From: Alkalimonas cellulosilytica | GTDB taxonomy: Bacteria > Pseudomonadota > Gammaproteobacteria > Enterobacterales > Alteromonadaceae | Length of the DNA stretch: 64,000 nt | Assembly (NCBI RefSeq): GCF_036325985.1 | Contig: NZ_JAUHLI010000003.1 | Span: 124,001-188,000 of the forward strand | Reading direction: 5' to 3' | Shown: positions 34,427-42,838 of the stretch, piece by piece | How the letters are laid out: each line of letters starts with the position of its first letter | Numbering within the stretch: position 1 is the first letter of the stretch | Translations under genes and position numbers: made by a program | The notes under the pieces: generated by a model | What the model was told of the DNA's origin: nothing | The model's database searches: none | Seen by the model: only the letters and a program-made list of their open reading frames with translations

Positions 34427-37400
34427 TAAACCCAACGGATCTACCCAGTTGATGTGGTTTGGCGCATATTGGTAGTGGTTGATGCCACCGAGCAGCCCTA
34501 TCGGATCCTGGCTGATAAAGCGGCCGGTATGGGGATCGTAGTATCTAAAGTGGTTGTAGTGCAAACCACTCTCCGCATCAAAATACTGCCCCTGAAAGCG
34601 GATAGGATTATCAATTTCGTTAAGCGTTACCGTCGCTTTACCAAAGCTGCTGTACTGCGCTTGCCAGACAACCTGGTTGTTGCTGTCGGTTACGGATAGT
34701 GGCGTGCCGAGTTGGTCCAGCTGATAGCTGTACAGCTCGCCGTTTTTAATAAGGAACAGCGGTTTGTGCGTGCCGGGTTCAAAAATATACCAACTAAAGT
34801 CGCCATTCTGGTATTCGCCCAGCAGCGTATCGCCATCCCACAGGTAATCGATCCGTCCCTGGCTGGTGATTTTGGCGCTGCGCCGGCCCAGTGCATCGTA
34901 CTCATAACGGCTGAGGCCGTCTTTATGACTTAAAGACAGCAACTGATTAAAGCCATTGAACTCACGCCGCTGGCTGTGCTGTGGATGGATCACCACCGTT
35001 TGGTTGCCACTGGCATCGTACTGGTAGCTGTGGTCGTGATAACGGGTTAAACGGTCTTGCTGCAGCTCGATGTCTTCACCAACCGGATTGCCAAAGCTAT
35101 CCCATTGGTGCGTTTCGTTCAGGCTTGTATCTTTGCTGTACTCTTTGGCAATGAGCTGGTCAATGGCGTTGTATCGGTAACGCGTATCACCTTCCTGGCT
35201 ATCCTGAACCTCGGTAAGCTGGTGCAGGCTGCTGTAGTGGTAATGGCGCTCACGGCTTGGTAGCTGGCCGCTCTGTTGCGCCTGAATCCCCTGCCAACGC
35301 TGCTCAGTCAGTTGACCAAACGCATTGAAGGTTTGATGCTGCTGCAGGCCACTGCTGTACTCGCGGTGGGTTTCCCGACCGGCGGCATCAAAATTACGCC
35401 ACAATACCGGCTGCTGATTGACAGCCAGCTGACTGAGCTGGCCGCTGTTATGGTAGTGGTAATCCAGGCGGGTGCCATCGGGCAGGATGGTCTGGCTACG
35501 CTTGCCTTCACGGTACAGATGCTGCAGCCGCCAGTCGCCCTGCCAGCTATCGGTTAACTGGCCAGCTTTATCGTAACCAAACCGCAGTTTACGCTGGGCA
35601 TTATTGGCCCGAAGTAAACGCCCTACTTTATCGTAATGAAAGTGGTTGCTATCAATCCGCTGCTGCACCTGCGCTGTTTGCTCGATGATACGGCCGCGCA
35701 GATCACGTTTAACCCTGATAAAGCGTTCATTGCTGTCACGCAGGCTGCTTACCTTGCCATCGGCATCGTACTCAAACCGTTGTTCGCGGCCATCAAAGCC
35801 CTGCAAGCGCACCGGCCGCTCCTGGCCATCGTATTCGAGTTGGTAACGGGCACCATCGCTGCGCATAATGGCGGTTAAGTTACGCTCTTTGTCGTATTCG
35901 TAGTTCAGGCTGCTGCCATCCGCATGCCGAAGCTCGACCGGTTGACTTAACCCTTCATAACGCCACTCGGTGCTTTGGCCCAGCACATTGGTGCTTTTGA
36001 TCAAACGCCCGGCTGCATCGTATTGATACTGCTGCAGCTCGGCTTGCTCTGGTGCATCTTTTGGATAGTGCTTTTGTCCTGTGAGCTGGCCTTGCGCATC
36101 CCGGATGTACTCGGTCACCAAACCGACAGCATCGATGCTGCCATTTAACCGTCCAAGGTGATCATAGCTGTAACGTGTTACCGAATCACCCAGTTTGCGA
36201 GCCAGTAAATGGCCTTCATCACTCCAGACAAACTGCTCGACACTCTGATCCGGCTGACACAGCTCTATCAGTTGATCTTTGTCATTGTAACGGTAACGTA
36301 CTTCAGAGCCATCGGGGCGACGTTCTAAACGAAGCAAGCCCGCAGCGGTAAACTCACGTTGCCAAACACCGCCTTCCGCATCGATGATGGTGGTCCGCTG
36401 GCCCAAAGCGTTGTATTCAAATCGGGTGGTGGCGCCATCGGCTGCAATAACTGCCGCCAATTGGCCCTGCCGGTTGTAACGGTAACTGGTTTCAGCGCCG
36501 CCCGGCGCCACTTCGCTTTGCTTCTGTCCGTGCAAGGTCCAGCGGTAGTGCCAGGTAGCGCCATCCGGCGCAACTTTTTTGATCAAGCGGTTCTGGGCGT
36601 TGTGCCAGTATTCCCAGCGCTGGCCGCGGCTATCGGTACTGATGGCCAGACGTTTATCGTCCAGGTACTCAAAGTGGTAATCGTAGTAACCATCATCGCC
36701 CCAGTTACGCAGGCAGCGTGCTGAGGGGCCTGCTTTATCCCAGGTAAAATAATGGCGGAAACCGCTGGCGCGCTGACGCTCTACCAGTAAATGCCCATCG
36801 TAACGGTAGAGCTCTTGTTGCTGCTGCCGATTGATGGCAGACACCATGTCGCCGGCTTCACTGTATTGATACTGTGCCAGCGTTAACCCAAGCGCTTTCA
36901 GCCCTTCGGAGGTTTTTTCTACCGCTTCAATACGCTCCAGCTGGTGATGAGCGCCGTAGTAGAACTCAATGCCTTTCTTACTGGTATAATCTATCCGGCT
37001 AAGCCGACCTTGCTGATCGTAAAAGCATTGCAGGTTGTGCCCCAGACTGTTCAGTACTTTATGCAACACCCAGCGTCCGGGTTTGCCTGCTAAAGGAGCA
37101 AACTCCCAATGCTGATCCTGCTGATAGAGCACCAGGCTGCCTTTGTCTTTATGGTGCAGCGTTAACGATTCAGTTAACTGATGGCAACTACTCCCTGTTT
37201 GGATATCGTCAAAATAAATATGCCGCCCTTCGTCATTGATGAGTACTAAAGACGAAGTACCATCTTCATTTTTTCTGCGTTCAATGGATTGATGAAACGG
37301 GGTACGCCAGCCATAGCCTAAACCTACCGCCTGATTGCTTTGACTGGATCGGTAGCAGCGTACCCAGTGCAATGGCATCGGGCCATCCAGGATAAAGTCG

Positions 37401-37942
37401 GTCAGCTCCAGAATTTCTTCGCCGTTGCACATCGCAACCGGATCGCCACAAGTGGCTTTGTCTTTGTTCGGTAAATCCGGGCCGCCCGTTGCATTGCTGC
37501 TCTGGCTGTCATTCAGTGTCGAGCTGGTTTCATTGGCTGTGGCCTGCCCTTGCGATGAAGCTGTTTGCTGCTGGGATGATTTTTTCCTGGCCGCTGCCGC
37601 CGAGCCCGCTGACAAACTATTGGCCGGCTCTGGGCGAGTGACGGCCGGTACTTCATAAGCGTGCAGCTGTTTATCAACCAGCGCTTTGGCAATCGCTTCA
37701 CGAATGCTGTCTGCCCGACTGGCACTAATAGCAACAGGGCTTTGCTGCCCTCCCAGCCAACTGTACAGCTCAAGTAGTCCGCCCGATGTAGCCGCCTGCA
37801 ATCTGAAGTTTTGCTTTAAATACTGCTGAGCAGCCGGTACATTGTCAAAATGGATGGCTTTGCCAATGCCAGGGGCCGGAGTGGCGCAAACGATAATCTG
37901 ACTGCCATGGATCCCTTTTAGTTTTAATTGCTTTTCTGACAT
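34004..37942 (-). CDS. Rhs polymorphic toxin, T6SS effector
   Basis: Protein of 1312 residues. An N-terminal domain without PAAR (1-100) is followed by a Ser/Gln/Ala-rich linker (about 104-160) and a DUF6531 segment (from ~165, CGDPVAMCNGEEILELTDF). A long series of YD/RHS repeats forms the cocoon, closing with the core-end motif (RYYDPHTGRFISQDPIGL and DPLGL at 1168-1172). The last 140 residues are a distinct toxin domain. It lies behind hcp, vgrG and PAAR, so it is almost certainly delivered on the VgrG-PAAR tip. No EagR-type chaperone gene is visible; the two genes before it may fill that role. Start ATG 37942. Confidence 0.94.
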   Translation of the reverse strand: MSEKQLKLKGIHGSQIIVCATPAPGIGKAIHFDNVPAAQQYLKQNFRLQAATSGGLLELYSWLGGQQSPVAISASRADSIREAIAKALVDKQLHAYEVPAVTRPEPANSLSAGSAAAARKKSSQQQTASSQGQATANETSSTLNDSQSSNATGGPDLPNKDKATCGDPVAMCNGEEILELTDFILDGPMPLHWVRCYRSSQSNQAVGLGYGWRTPFHQSIERRKNEDGTSSLVLINDEGRHIYFDDIQTGSSCHQLTESLTLHHKDKGSLVLYQQDQHWEFAPLAGKPGRWVLHKVLNSLGHNLQCFYDQQGRLSRIDYTSKKGIEFYYGAHHQLERIEAVEKTSEGLKALGLTLAQYQYSEAGDMVSAINRQQQQELYRYDGHLLVERQRASGFRHYFTWDKAGPSARCLRNWGDDGYYDYHFEYLDDKRLAISTDSRGQRWEYWHNAQNRLIKKVAPDGATWHYRWTLHGQKQSEVAPGGAETSYRYNRQGQLAAVIAADGATTRFEYNALGQRTTIIDAEGGVWQREFTAAGLLRLERRPDGSEVRYRYNDKDQLIELCQPDQSVEQFVWSDEGHLLARKLGDSVTRYSYDHLGRLNGSIDAVGLVTEYIRDAQGQLTGQKHYPKDAPEQAELQQYQYDAAGRLIKSTNVLGQSTEWRYEGLSQPVELRHADGSSLNYEYDKERNLTAIMRSDGARYQLEYDGQERPVRLQGFDGREQRFEYDADGKVSSLRDSNERFIRVKRDLRGRIIEQTAQVQQRIDSNHFHYDKVGRLLRANNAQRKLRFGYDKAGQLTDSWQGDWRLQHLYREGKRSQTILPDGTRLDYHYHNSGQLSQLAVNQQPVLWRNFDAAGRETHREYSSGLQQHQTFNAFGQLTEQRWQGIQAQQSGQLPSRERHYHYSSLHQLTEVQDSQEGDTRYRYNAIDQLIAKEYSKDTSLNETHQWDSFGNPVGEDIELQQDRLTRYHDHSYQYDASGNQTVVIHPQHSQRREFNGFNQLLSLSHKDGLSRYEYDALGRRSAKITSQGRIDYLWDGDTLLGEYQNGDFSWYIFEPGTHKPLFLIKNGELYSYQLDQLGTPLSVTDSNNQVVWQAQYSSFGKATVTLNEIDNPIRFQGQYFDAESGLHYNHFRYYDPHTGRFISQDPIGLLGGINHYQYAPNHINWVDPLGLTCKEGYAVIRQFENGYAEGHFTVEVVWNDLNYATHQVITSSDKSTTTIIRAGSYNSGKTPAHESIVKLEDAESAMKLQKNLINEELGIYDPIENSCVSHVVDILNAGNTSQIGKSPLSYAKFLRKSGFSQLPSDAKIFGD

Positions 37943-37960
37943 GGAGGTAAGCGTCCTTTG

Positions 37961-38917
37961 CTAAATAACCGCGGCCGGGTGCCAACAAAATACAGCCGCT
38001 GAACGAAAGCCCAGCTGACCTTGCTCTGACTGAAGGCTTAAAGCAGTATTCACCTGATTTTGTTGTGCCAGATAAAGATGCAACAAGCGATAGAGCCCGC
38101 CACAACTGCCAAGCTCACCCGTCTGGTAAGCTAAAAATTCATAACTGGTTTCTGCGCTCAGCCATGGATGCAGCTTGCCACAGGCGGATAACCAGGCCTC
38201 TGCTACAGCAGCGTTGCCATTGTCCGGTCGGTACACTGTGGTTAGTGGTCTGTCCAACTGCTGTGCAATGTGCGCAAAGAGAGCCTGCATCCCTTCATCG
38301 TGTTGTGCTTGTTGAGATGTTAACTCAGTTTCATTGAAGCAATAATGCAAACCAGCGCTGTCTGCCGACCACTGAGCCGCGATAGCCCCTTCACTGAGTG
38401 AAACTGGCAAACAGCTGTTGGGCTCAGCCGCTAATTGCTGATTCGATAGCCGGAATTGTTGCAGTGGACTATCAATGGCAAGCATCCATGGTGTCAGAGT
38501 AGGATCGTGCTGCCAGTCTTGTTGGATTGTTTTCAGAGCCATTAATGCAGAGCAGGCACCGTAAGGGAAAATCCTGCTGCGCTTGTGCGTGAGTAATTCC
38601 GGATACTGTTGCCGGATTAAGCGGGTGAAAGCAGCCAGCTGACCGGCATCCTCCATGCTCTCAGGCAACAACAGATACACAGGCTGAGCACTCAGAGGCT
38701 GTGGTAATTTTGCCAGCAGAAAAGACAGTAAACGAAATAGCTGCACGGCCATCGAATCGCTTTGATCAATAAGCGGGTCCAGCCCAACCGACCAAAGTTC
38801 TTCACTCAGCCATTGCTGAGGTGCCAGCCTCAGATCCGGCAACAGCATAGCGCTATCTGTATCGGGGGCTTTGCCGAGCACGGCACCATAGTCTTTCAGG
38901 CGAAAGCAGTGTGCCAT
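37961..38917 (-). CDS. thiolase / beta-ketoacyl-synthase-fold-like protein in the T6SS effector module
   Basis: Protein of 318 residues from ATG 38917 (MAHCFRLKDYG); an ATG at 38929 is an alternative. A nucleophile-elbow-like PYGACSALMALKTI (Cys122) is followed by a WMLAIDSPL strand. Both recall the active-site turn and following strand of ketosynthases. The protein is short for a full ketosynthase (~400 residues), and the usual catalytic histidine motifs are not obvious, so it may be a structural or adaptor relative. It overlaps the upstream HEAT-like gene by 22 bp and sits 18 bp before rhs, so it should be co-translated with both. The fold assignment is inference. Confidence 0.55.
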   Translation of the reverse strand: MAHCFRLKDYGAVLGKAPDTDSAMLLPDLRLAPQQWLSEELWSVGLDPLIDQSDSMAVQLFRLLSFLLAKLPQPLSAQPVYLLLPESMEDAGQLAAFTRLIRQQYPELLTHKRSRIFPYGACSALMALKTIQQDWQHDPTLTPWMLAIDSPLQQFRLSNQQLAAEPNSCLPVSLSEGAIAAQWSADSAGLHYCFNETELTSQQAQHDEGMQALFAHIAQQLDRPLTTVYRPDNGNAAVAEAWLSACGKLHPWLSAETSYEFLAYQTGELGSCGGLYRLLHLYLAQQNQVNTALSLQSEQGQLGFRSAAVFCWHPAAVI

Positions 38918-39882
38918 GTACCACCCCATAAAGCTGATCCATTCAGAACAGGCACCGTTGGCCACTGCAAAGCTGCTTTGATGGCTGCCAGTTGCCGTTG
39001 CCACTGATTTCCATGTTGCCAGAGCTGCTGCAGCTGTGATGCTTCAGCATGAGCCTGAGCATAAACGGCCCCTGATTGTAAAAAGGCATGCTGCAAATAG
39101 GCTGGATCTGATGCCGTCAAGCCATCGGCGATGACCGCATCGGCTGCAAGCACCCCCAATAGAATGCTTAAACTATTGGCTGCAGCCTCAGACCAGGTAG
39201 CATCGGATGCGAGCTCAACCAGTACAGGCAAATACTTGAACTGGCCGCTTAATGCCATCGCCAGCATGGTCATGCCATGATCTTGTTGCTTGGAGAGCAG
39301 ATTAATCATGGCTAGTTTTTGTGGTGGGCTCGCATGCATCATCAGAATACTTAGTTGAGACAGGCTATCACTTCGTTGTGAAGAGAGTTGCTCAACAAAA
39401 ACCTGCCAGTTGCTGATCTGTTGCAATGCATGCTGTGGTCGATAAGTAGTCAAAAAATGAACGGGTGCCTGCGTCAATGGCAGCTGATCCATCATGGGCT
39501 GAAAATGTTCCGGGCAATGTTGGACCAACGACCAGCCTACGGCACTGGCTGGCTCTTGTAGCAATAACTGCTGTATCGCTGCCGTCACAGGAAATTGCTG
39601 AACGTATGCTTTTAATTGCCACAAATAGGCACGAAAGCAAGCCGATAATTCCGCTTGAAACAACACGGTTAACTGTTCACCTGGTTGCAGCAGCCAGTGC
39701 AACCAGGGTGTTTCTGCGTGGTCGATGACATTCTGATCTTGTTGCAGGATGCGTAAATGCGAGACCAGCCGCTGATCCTGCTGCCGCAATTGCTGCAAGC
39801 CAACGTAGCGGCTACGACTCATTTGCTCTCGCTGCAACAGCAGCAGGTTGGCTTGGTCTGGTATTGATGTGGTGGTCAACAT
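38896..39882 (-). CDS. helical HEAT-like protein (possible TIGR02270 relative) in the T6SS effector module
   Basis: Protein of 328 residues, almost entirely alpha-helical and rich in Leu, Gln and Ala. An N-terminal segment (YVGLQQLRQQDQRLVSHLRI, about 26-45) resembles the LxxLDERLxAHLDGL opening of TIGR02270 proteins, which are HEAT-like and found near T6SS genes. Repeating helical pairs follow (for example MLAMALSGQFKYLPVLVELA). It starts 9 bp after PAAR and overlaps the thiolase-like gene. Probable scaffold or chaperone for Rhs or PAAR loading; inferred from context. Confidence 0.55.
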   Translation of the reverse strand: MLTTTSIPDQANLLLLQREQMSRSRYVGLQQLRQQDQRLVSHLRILQQDQNVIDHAETPWLHWLLQPGEQLTVLFQAELSACFRAYLWQLKAYVQQFPVTAAIQQLLLQEPASAVGWSLVQHCPEHFQPMMDQLPLTQAPVHFLTTYRPQHALQQISNWQVFVEQLSSQRSDSLSQLSILMMHASPPQKLAMINLLSKQQDHGMTMLAMALSGQFKYLPVLVELASDATWSEAAANSLSILLGVLAADAVIADGLTASDPAYLQHAFLQSGAVYAQAHAEASQLQQLWQHGNQWQRQLAAIKAALQWPTVPVLNGSALWGGTWHTAFA

Positions 39883-39891
39883 AACTTATGG

Positions 39892-40182
39892 CTAACCACC
39901 AATCAGAACCGTAGGGTTACCAACAATAATTTTTCCACCATGCTGGGTAGAGTCTCCCAACCTGGCTGCTGGTTTGCCATTAATCAATACTGAAGACGAG
40001 CCTTGTGAAATAGTGTCTGGCGGTCCAACACAGACTAATTTATCACCCACCCGGGCAGCCGGAATATTGCCAAAAAAAACATTGGGCGAACCCTGCACCA
40101 CCGGGCCACCAACATGCGGTACTTTGGAAGTCACTTTCGGACATAGATGCATAGAACCAATGACAGCTGCAGGTTTTGACAT
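39892..40182 (-). CDS. PAAR-domain spike-tip protein
   Basis: Protein of 96 residues that is one PAAR domain, with repeated GSxxV / G..AARxGD strands (VVQGSPNVFFGNIPAARVGD and VLINGKPAARLGD) and His/Cys residues for a tip metal (MHLCP, HGG). It caps the VgrG trimer and links effectors to it. Start ATG 40182 has a strong CCAGGAGGC site; the frame is open to 40239. Confidence 0.93.
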   Translation of the reverse strand: MSKPAAVIGSMHLCPKVTSKVPHVGGPVVQGSPNVFFGNIPAARVGDKLVCVGPPDTISQGSSSVLINGKPAARLGDSTQHGGKIIVGNPTVLIGG

Positions 40183-40216
40183 ATTCAGCCTCCTGGCATG
40201 AAGTAACAAGTGCAAA

Positions 40217-42055
40217 TCAGTTAAGACCGATCTTGGCACCTTTTATGCTGATGTTGACACCTTTAATATCAATACTGCCATCACTTTTCAGAGTGATGGA
40301 GGCGGCACCGGTTTTTAAGGTAATACTATTGCCGGCCTTGATTAGCAGCTCCTTGCCAACATCCAGTGTATCGGTTTGACCAATTTTACTGACCCGCTCT
40401 TTTTTCACATCCAGCTTGTCGTTTGCTTTGACCAGGGTCGTACGGTCGTTATCAATGGTGTCATGTTGATCGTTCTCGACATGCAAAGTGAAATCGTGCT
40501 CAACCTGCGTGCACATGTCTTTTTCTGCATGCAGGTAAAACAGCTCTTCCCCCTTTTTGTCTTCAAACCGAATTTCGTTGAAGTTGTCAGCCCCTCCCTT
40601 CTTACTGGAGCGACTTTTTATACCACTTTGGGTTTTATCATCCGGCAAATTGTAAGGTGGCATGTGATCTGAGTTGTAAACAGCCCCGGTGATGATAGGC
40701 TGATCAGGATCACCGTTAATAAACTCGACCAATACTTCCTGATCACGCCGGGGAAAGAAAAATGCTCCCCAGTTCTTACCCGCCCAATGCTGACTTACCC
40801 GAATGGCGCATGAGCTTTCATGATCTGTGATGTCACTACGATCCCAATGAAATTTGACGGTGACGCGCCCTAACTCATCGACAGAGATTTCTTCATCGCC
40901 TTTGCAAGTGACCGTAGCGGTCTGTACACCGGTAATGAGTGGCTTGTAGGCTGATGCATAAGGCCGGTAGACAATTTTTTTAGGAACACATTTAAAGCTG
41001 TTGTGAATACTGCACTGGCCAGCCTGGGCTGCTCCGGATTGATTACTGACTGCAGCAATCAATTCAACGTCAGTGATCACATAGTGTTTGCCTACCTCAG
41101 CGTCATCTTCATGCTCAGTGATGGTAAAGGTTTTGGCTGCTGCAAAGTCACGGCAATTGCTGGTTCCGGCACGAACCTCCATATCTTTTTGCAGGCTCTC
41201 AAGGCGGATGCTGGCAATGGCCTGGGCCCTGTCCAACGACTCAGCTTCTGCGCCGTAAGAGAAAATTTCATAATTTGCATGCCCGGGTACCAAATTGCCA
41301 TGCTGGTACTGACCCGTAGGCAAAGCTTTAGGCTTTTGCAGGTCATAGTGCCGTTGAATATACTGCCCGGGAACCATGGTTAGTTGATTTTGCCAGCTGA
41401 CAATATGATCGTCTGCCAGAGAGCCGGTATGAAACTTAACGCTGGCATTTTTGGGGCAAGGCTTGTATGCCGATGCTTTATCGGCAAGCACCATGGTATG
41501 GCTACTGTCTGTATGTTCAAAGAAGTAAAACAAGCCTTCTTCTTCCATTAAGCGCTGTAAGAAGTTTAAATCCGACTCCTGATACTGCACTTTGAAATCG
41601 TAATCCGGGTAACTTGAGGTATGCGTGGTGGTATCTATATCCACCCCATGTTCAGCCGCCAGGAGCTCAATGATCCGCAGTACATTCTTTTCACGGAAGA
41701 TACGGCTGTTGACCCGGTGCTGCATAAACCAGCTGGCGGGTACTATGGTAAGTCGATAATCCCGATAATCATTGCCGGTTGCATCTTTATTAACCCGAAG
41801 TCCAAGCGCATGCAAATCCGCAACTTTACCGTGAATATACCGCTGTTGATGAGAGCCAAGCTCCAGACGGATAGTCACCTCTTTGCCAATTAAATCGGCA
41901 GCAGCAATGGTCTGACCGTTGGTGTAAACATCGGATGTGACGACAAACTGTTTTGAAATTCCTTCTTTTAAGGAGAAACGCGTCAGATAGAGCGCATCCT
42001 TACCGAGAGGAGTCATGATTTCAATGCTGTTTTCTTCTTGGGTCGCTTTTTGCAT
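40217..42055 (-). CDS. vgrG: VgrG spike protein
   Basis: Trimeric spike protein of 612 residues. The gp27-like part (about 1-370) starts with an IEIMTPLGKDALYL strand and contains LMEEEGLFYFFEHTDSSH. The gp5 OB domain has RVSQHWAGKNWGAFFFPRRDQEV and GDPDQPIITGAVYNSDH. A short beta-helix needle ends the protein (NSITLKTGAASITLKSDGSI). No extra effector domain is fused, so cargo must ride on PAAR or Rhs. Confidence 0.97.
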   Translation of the reverse strand: MQKATQEENSIEIMTPLGKDALYLTRFSLKEGISKQFVVTSDVYTNGQTIAAADLIGKEVTIRLELGSHQQRYIHGKVADLHALGLRVNKDATGNDYRDYRLTIVPASWFMQHRVNSRIFREKNVLRIIELLAAEHGVDIDTTTHTSSYPDYDFKVQYQESDLNFLQRLMEEEGLFYFFEHTDSSHTMVLADKASAYKPCPKNASVKFHTGSLADDHIVSWQNQLTMVPGQYIQRHYDLQKPKALPTGQYQHGNLVPGHANYEIFSYGAEAESLDRAQAIASIRLESLQKDMEVRAGTSNCRDFAAAKTFTITEHEDDAEVGKHYVITDVELIAAVSNQSGAAQAGQCSIHNSFKCVPKKIVYRPYASAYKPLITGVQTATVTCKGDEEISVDELGRVTVKFHWDRSDITDHESSCAIRVSQHWAGKNWGAFFFPRRDQEVLVEFINGDPDQPIITGAVYNSDHMPPYNLPDDKTQSGIKSRSSKKGGADNFNEIRFEDKKGEELFYLHAEKDMCTQVEHDFTLHVENDQHDTIDNDRTTLVKANDKLDVKKERVSKIGQTDTLDVGKELLIKAGNSITLKTGAASITLKSDGSIDIKGVNISIKGAKIGLN

Positions 42056-42092
42056 CCATTCGCCTCAACTCTGCCTAGCGGGGTATACAGAA

Positions 42093-42119
42093 AGCCCTGC
42101 CACCATAAGTGACAGGGCT
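42093..42119 (-). terminator. terminator-like hairpin between hcp and vgrG
   Basis: Read on the minus strand, 11 bp pair (AGCCCTGTCAC / GTGGCAGGGCT, one G-T pair) around a 5-nt loop, followed by TTTCTG. It lies between the hcp stop and the vgrG start, so much of the transcription may end after hcp. Confidence 0.7.
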
Positions 42120-42128
42120 GACAACTAC

Positions 42129-42608
42129 TTACAGCTTTTTACCTTTAGCACCACTGTAACCATAAACCAGAGGTGCAGTGATGTTGTTCTTATCATCAGA
42201 AGGCTTCACTGTCATCATCAGCTCGGTGTAGCTGATCACGATAGTTTCGATAGGACGATCGCCTGAGACAGACATCTGATAGCTGCTGATCATTGCATCG
42301 GTCAGCTCTATCTTCATGATCTCTTCGATTTCATCGCCTTGCTTGGTGATGTGGAATACTGCTTTTTCACCTTTACCGATGGTTGCTTCCTTAAACAGAT
42401 CCGGTGAAGCTGAGTCTTGCAGCTTGGTAATTACGATATCGTTCAGACGCGTAGAACTCGCTTCACGATCCATAGAAGTACCCGTGTAAGAACTGACTTC
42501 ACGGTGCGCACCCCACTCCATGCTTAAGACTGTAATCATGTCTTTGAAGGCTTCGGCAGTCGCTTCACCTTTGATGCCTGCGTACTGCAGATACGTATTC
42601 GCTTGCAT
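42129..42608 (-). CDS. hcp: Hcp tube protein
   Basis: Forms the hexameric rings of the T6SS inner tube; 159-residue product. Family features are the YLQYAGIKGEAT start, the WGAHREVSS loop and the C-terminal ETIVISYTELMMTVKPSDD. Start ATG 42608 follows AAGGAGCATAGC. It has its own AT-rich upstream region and a terminator-like hairpin behind it, in keeping with the large amounts of Hcp that are needed. Confidence 0.96.
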   Translation of the reverse strand: MQANTYLQYAGIKGEATAEAFKDMITVLSMEWGAHREVSSYTGTSMDREASSTRLNDIVITKLQDSASPDLFKEATIGKGEKAVFHITKQGDEIEEIMKIELTDAMISSYQMSVSGDRPIETIVISYTELMMTVKPSDDKNNITAPLVYGYSGAKGKKL

Positions 42609-42838
42609 GCTATGCTCCTTATGCATATTAAGAAATAGTCCAACAGGACCTGGTTTTTTAGCTGTTTAAAGCAGTGTCTCAGGTGAATGAAGGCTCTGCA
42701 TCCATCGAAACATAAATCAACCGTGCATTAACCTAATTAACTACCTCAAACCACTATCATTATAAATTTATAAACTTAATGACTCAACGCTTTAAATATA
42801 TATTTTATAAATTTATTATTTGTTAATTTATATCGTTG
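42609..42838 (-). promoter_or_regulatory. AT-rich upstream region of hcp with repeated palindrome
   Basis: The 230 bp between clpV and hcp are strongly AT-rich. The sequence TTATAAATTTAT occurs twice (42760-42771 and 42805-42816), 45 bp apart, and the first copy extends to a 14-bp perfect palindrome. A promoter for the hcp-vgrG-effector unit is expected here. No clear sigma-70 or sigma-54 promoter could be assigned. The repeats could bind H-NS or a specific regulator. Confidence 0.5.

Noticed and set aside
34454..36724. Several plus-strand frames of 70-120 codons opposite rhs
   Set aside because: Antisense shadows created by the biased codon pattern of the YD repeats.
34430..37500. Repetitive sequence in rhs considered as a DNA repeat array
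   Set aside because: The repetition is the protein-level YD/RHS repeat family, not an independent DNA repeat or CRISPR array.
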